Assembly (NCBI RefSeq): GCF_027579695.1
Contig: NC_083578.1
Location: 4,164,960 to 4,228,959 of the forward strand
Source: Neoarius graeffei
Taxonomy: Eukaryota; Chordata; Actinopteri; Siluriformes; Ariidae
DNA length: 64,000 nt
Direction of reading: 5' to 3'
In this document: positions 62,701 through 64,000 of the stretch, in pieces
How the letters are laid out: each line of letters starts with the position of its first letter
How positions within the stretch are numbered: the stretch's first letter is position 1
Program-made: the position numbers and the translations under genes
The notes under the pieces: generated by a model
The model's input: the letters and a program-made list of their open reading frames with translations, nothing else
Told to the model about the DNA's origin: nothing
Database searches by the model: none

Positions 62701-63634
62701 CACACAGTGCTGCTCTCAGCCCATCAGAACACACAGTGCTGCTCTCAGCCCATCAGAACACACAGTGCTGCTCTCAGCCCATCGGAACACGCCGCAGTGC
62801 TCTCGGCCCATCGGAACACACAGTACTGCTCTCAGCCCATCGGAACACACAGTACTGCTCTCAGCCCATCAGAACACACAGTAGTGCTCTCAGCCCATCA
62901 GAACACACAGTACTGCTCTCAGCCCATCAGAACACACAGTACTGCTCTCAGCCCATCAGAACACACAGTAGTGCTCTCAGCCCATCAGAACACACAGTAC
63001 TGCTCTCAGCCCATCAGAACACACCGCGCTGCTCTCAACCCATCAGAACACACCGCGCTGCTCTCAGCCCATCAGAACACACCGCGCTGCTCTCAGCCCA
63101 TCAGAACACACAGTGCTGCTCTCAGCCCATCAGAACACACCGCACTGCTCTCAGCCCATCAGAACACAGAGAACTGCTCTCAGCCCATCAGAACACACCG
63201 CGCTGCTCTCAGCCCATCAGAACACACCGCGCTGCTCTCAGCCCATCAGAACACACAGTGCTGCTCGCAGCCCATCAGAACACACAGTACTGCTCTCAGC
63301 CCATCAGAACACACCGCGCTACTCTCAGCCCATCAGAACACCCCGCGCTGCTCTCAGCCCATCAGAACACACAGTGCTGCTCTCAGCCCATCAGAACACA
63401 CCGCGCTGCTCTCAGCCCATCAGAACACACCGCGCTGCTCTCAGCCCATCAGAACACACAGTACTGCTCTCAGCCCATCAGAACACACAGTGCTGCTCTC
63501 AGCCCATCAGAACACACCGCGCTGCTCTCAGCCCATCGGAACACACAGTACTGCTCTCAGCCCATCAGAACACACCGCGCTAATCTCAGCCCATCAGAAC
63601 ACACCGCGCGGCTCTCAGCCCATCAGAACACACA
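38724..63634. repeat. Higher-order repeat, six periods of 3.8-5.2 kb
   Basis: The rare motif in which AGTGCTGCTC is followed by a CGGAACACGC unit and a CGG-type unit recurs at 38,724, 42,552, 46,438, 50,498, 55,689, 59,778 and 63,635. Spacings are 3,828, 3,886, 4,060, 5,191, 4,089 and 3,857 bp, that is 132, 134, 140, 179, 141 and 133 units. A second, independent anchor (40,322; 44,353; 48,152; 52,125; 57,403; 61,405) gives 139, 131, 137, 182 and 138 units. Copies share dozens of rare variants in the same order. Confidence 0.9.
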
Positions 63635-64000
63635 GTGCTGCTCTCAGCCCATCGGAACACGCCGCAGTGCTCTCGGCCCATCGGAACACACAGTGCTGCT
63701 CTCAGCCCATCAGAACACACAGTACTGCTCTCAGCCCATCAGAACACACCGCGCTGCTCTCAGCCCATCAGAACACACAGTGCTGCTCTCAGCCCATCGG
63801 AACACGCCGCAGTGCTCTCAGCCCATCAGAACACACCGCGCTGCTCTCAGCCCATCAGAACACACAGTACTGCTCTCAGCCCATCAGAACACACAGTACT
63901 GCTCTCAGCCCATCAGAACACACCGCGCTGCTCTCAGCCCATCAGAACACACAGTACTGCTCTCAGCCCATCAGAACACACAGTACTGCTCTCAGCCCAT

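Larger units (their letters stand above)
24271..64000. repeat. 29-bp tandem satellite array, at least 39.7 kb
   Basis: An uninterrupted array of a 29-bp unit: start CAGAACACAC, a variable core of four to five positions, CTGCTC, and end TCAGCCCAT. The span is 39,730 bp, exactly 1,370 units, and every anchor I tested is in the same 29-bp phase. Main unit types by core: AGTAC, AGTGC and CGCGC, plus a rarer CpG-rich type with CGGAACACGC at the start, CGCAGTGCTC in the core and TCGGCCCAT at the end. It continues past the window. The forward strand has no stop in the consensus unit in any frame, so very long open frames appear (for example 28,748-37,372 and 30,517-40,011); these are not genes. Confidence 0.98.

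Noticed and set aside
24229..64000. Giant proteins of 500 to over 3,000 codons predicted across the array
   Set aside because: The frames are open only because the 29-bp unit lacks stop triplets on one strand. All three frames encode the same repeat, starts are mostly GTG inside units, and there is no promoter, splice or codon-use evidence.
24271..64000. CRISPR array
   Set aside because: A 29-bp period resembles CRISPR repeat length, but the units are directly adjacent with no unique spacers, and the host is a vertebrate.
24271..64000. Telomeric or rDNA spacer repeat
   Set aside because: The unit bears no resemblance to TTAGGG, and no rRNA sequence is seen nearby.

Overview
This window is eukaryotic DNA, almost certainly from a teleost fish. 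The supporting evidence is an intron-split MHC class II alpha gene whose alpha-1 domain carries two cysteines, several Tc1/mariner elements of fish type, tRNA-derived SINEs with a TGAGA tail, and long TA/TG microsatellites. The SINE and Tc1 families resemble those common in catfishes and related ostariophysans, but that placement is only an impression.

Layout. Positions 1-12,000 are gene-poor and full of transposon relics: a Tc1 tail, a LINE reverse-transcriptase fragment, three reverse-strand SINEs and one forward SINE, and a 1.34-kb element with TTAA target duplications and a broken THAP domain (Kolobok-like). That THAP domain is itself interrupted, in frame, by a 112-bp hAT-type MITE. A second THAP domain with all zinc ligands lies at 7.7-8.0 kb. 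Positions 11,934-14,905 hold the only convincing host gene, an apparently intact MHC class II alpha chain of 235 residues in four coding exons plus a probable 3' UTR exon. Positions 15,064-24,176 are a transposon cluster: a truncated SINE; a full-length Tc1 element with an unbroken 375-codon transposase; two copies of another Tc1 family in opposite orientation, both dead; and a third Tc1 family carrying a nested PIF/Harbinger relic. (TA)n tracts lie between these elements, and a long inverted repeat lies between two of them.

Positions 24,271-64,000 are one uninterrupted 29-bp tandem array, 39,730 bp or exactly 1,370 units at the expected spacing, and still running at the window end. Every anchor I tested is in the same 29-bp phase. 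The array has layered structure: a left edge block of 19 units sharing one substitution, a segmental repeat of about 1.9-2.0 kb near 27-31 kb, a higher-order repeat of about 3.8-5.2 kb from about 38.7 kb onward, and a further duplication of about 9.25-9.28 kb over the last 17 kb. The unit has no stop codon in any forward frame, so the array shows very long overlapping open frames. These are a by-product of the unit sequence and not good evidence of proteins.

How the parts relate: the MHC gene is the functional anchor. The flanking DNA looks like a region shaped by repeated transposon insertion and then by satellite expansion, which starts about 9.8 kb downstream of the MHC stop codon. No MHC class II beta partner is visible in the window.
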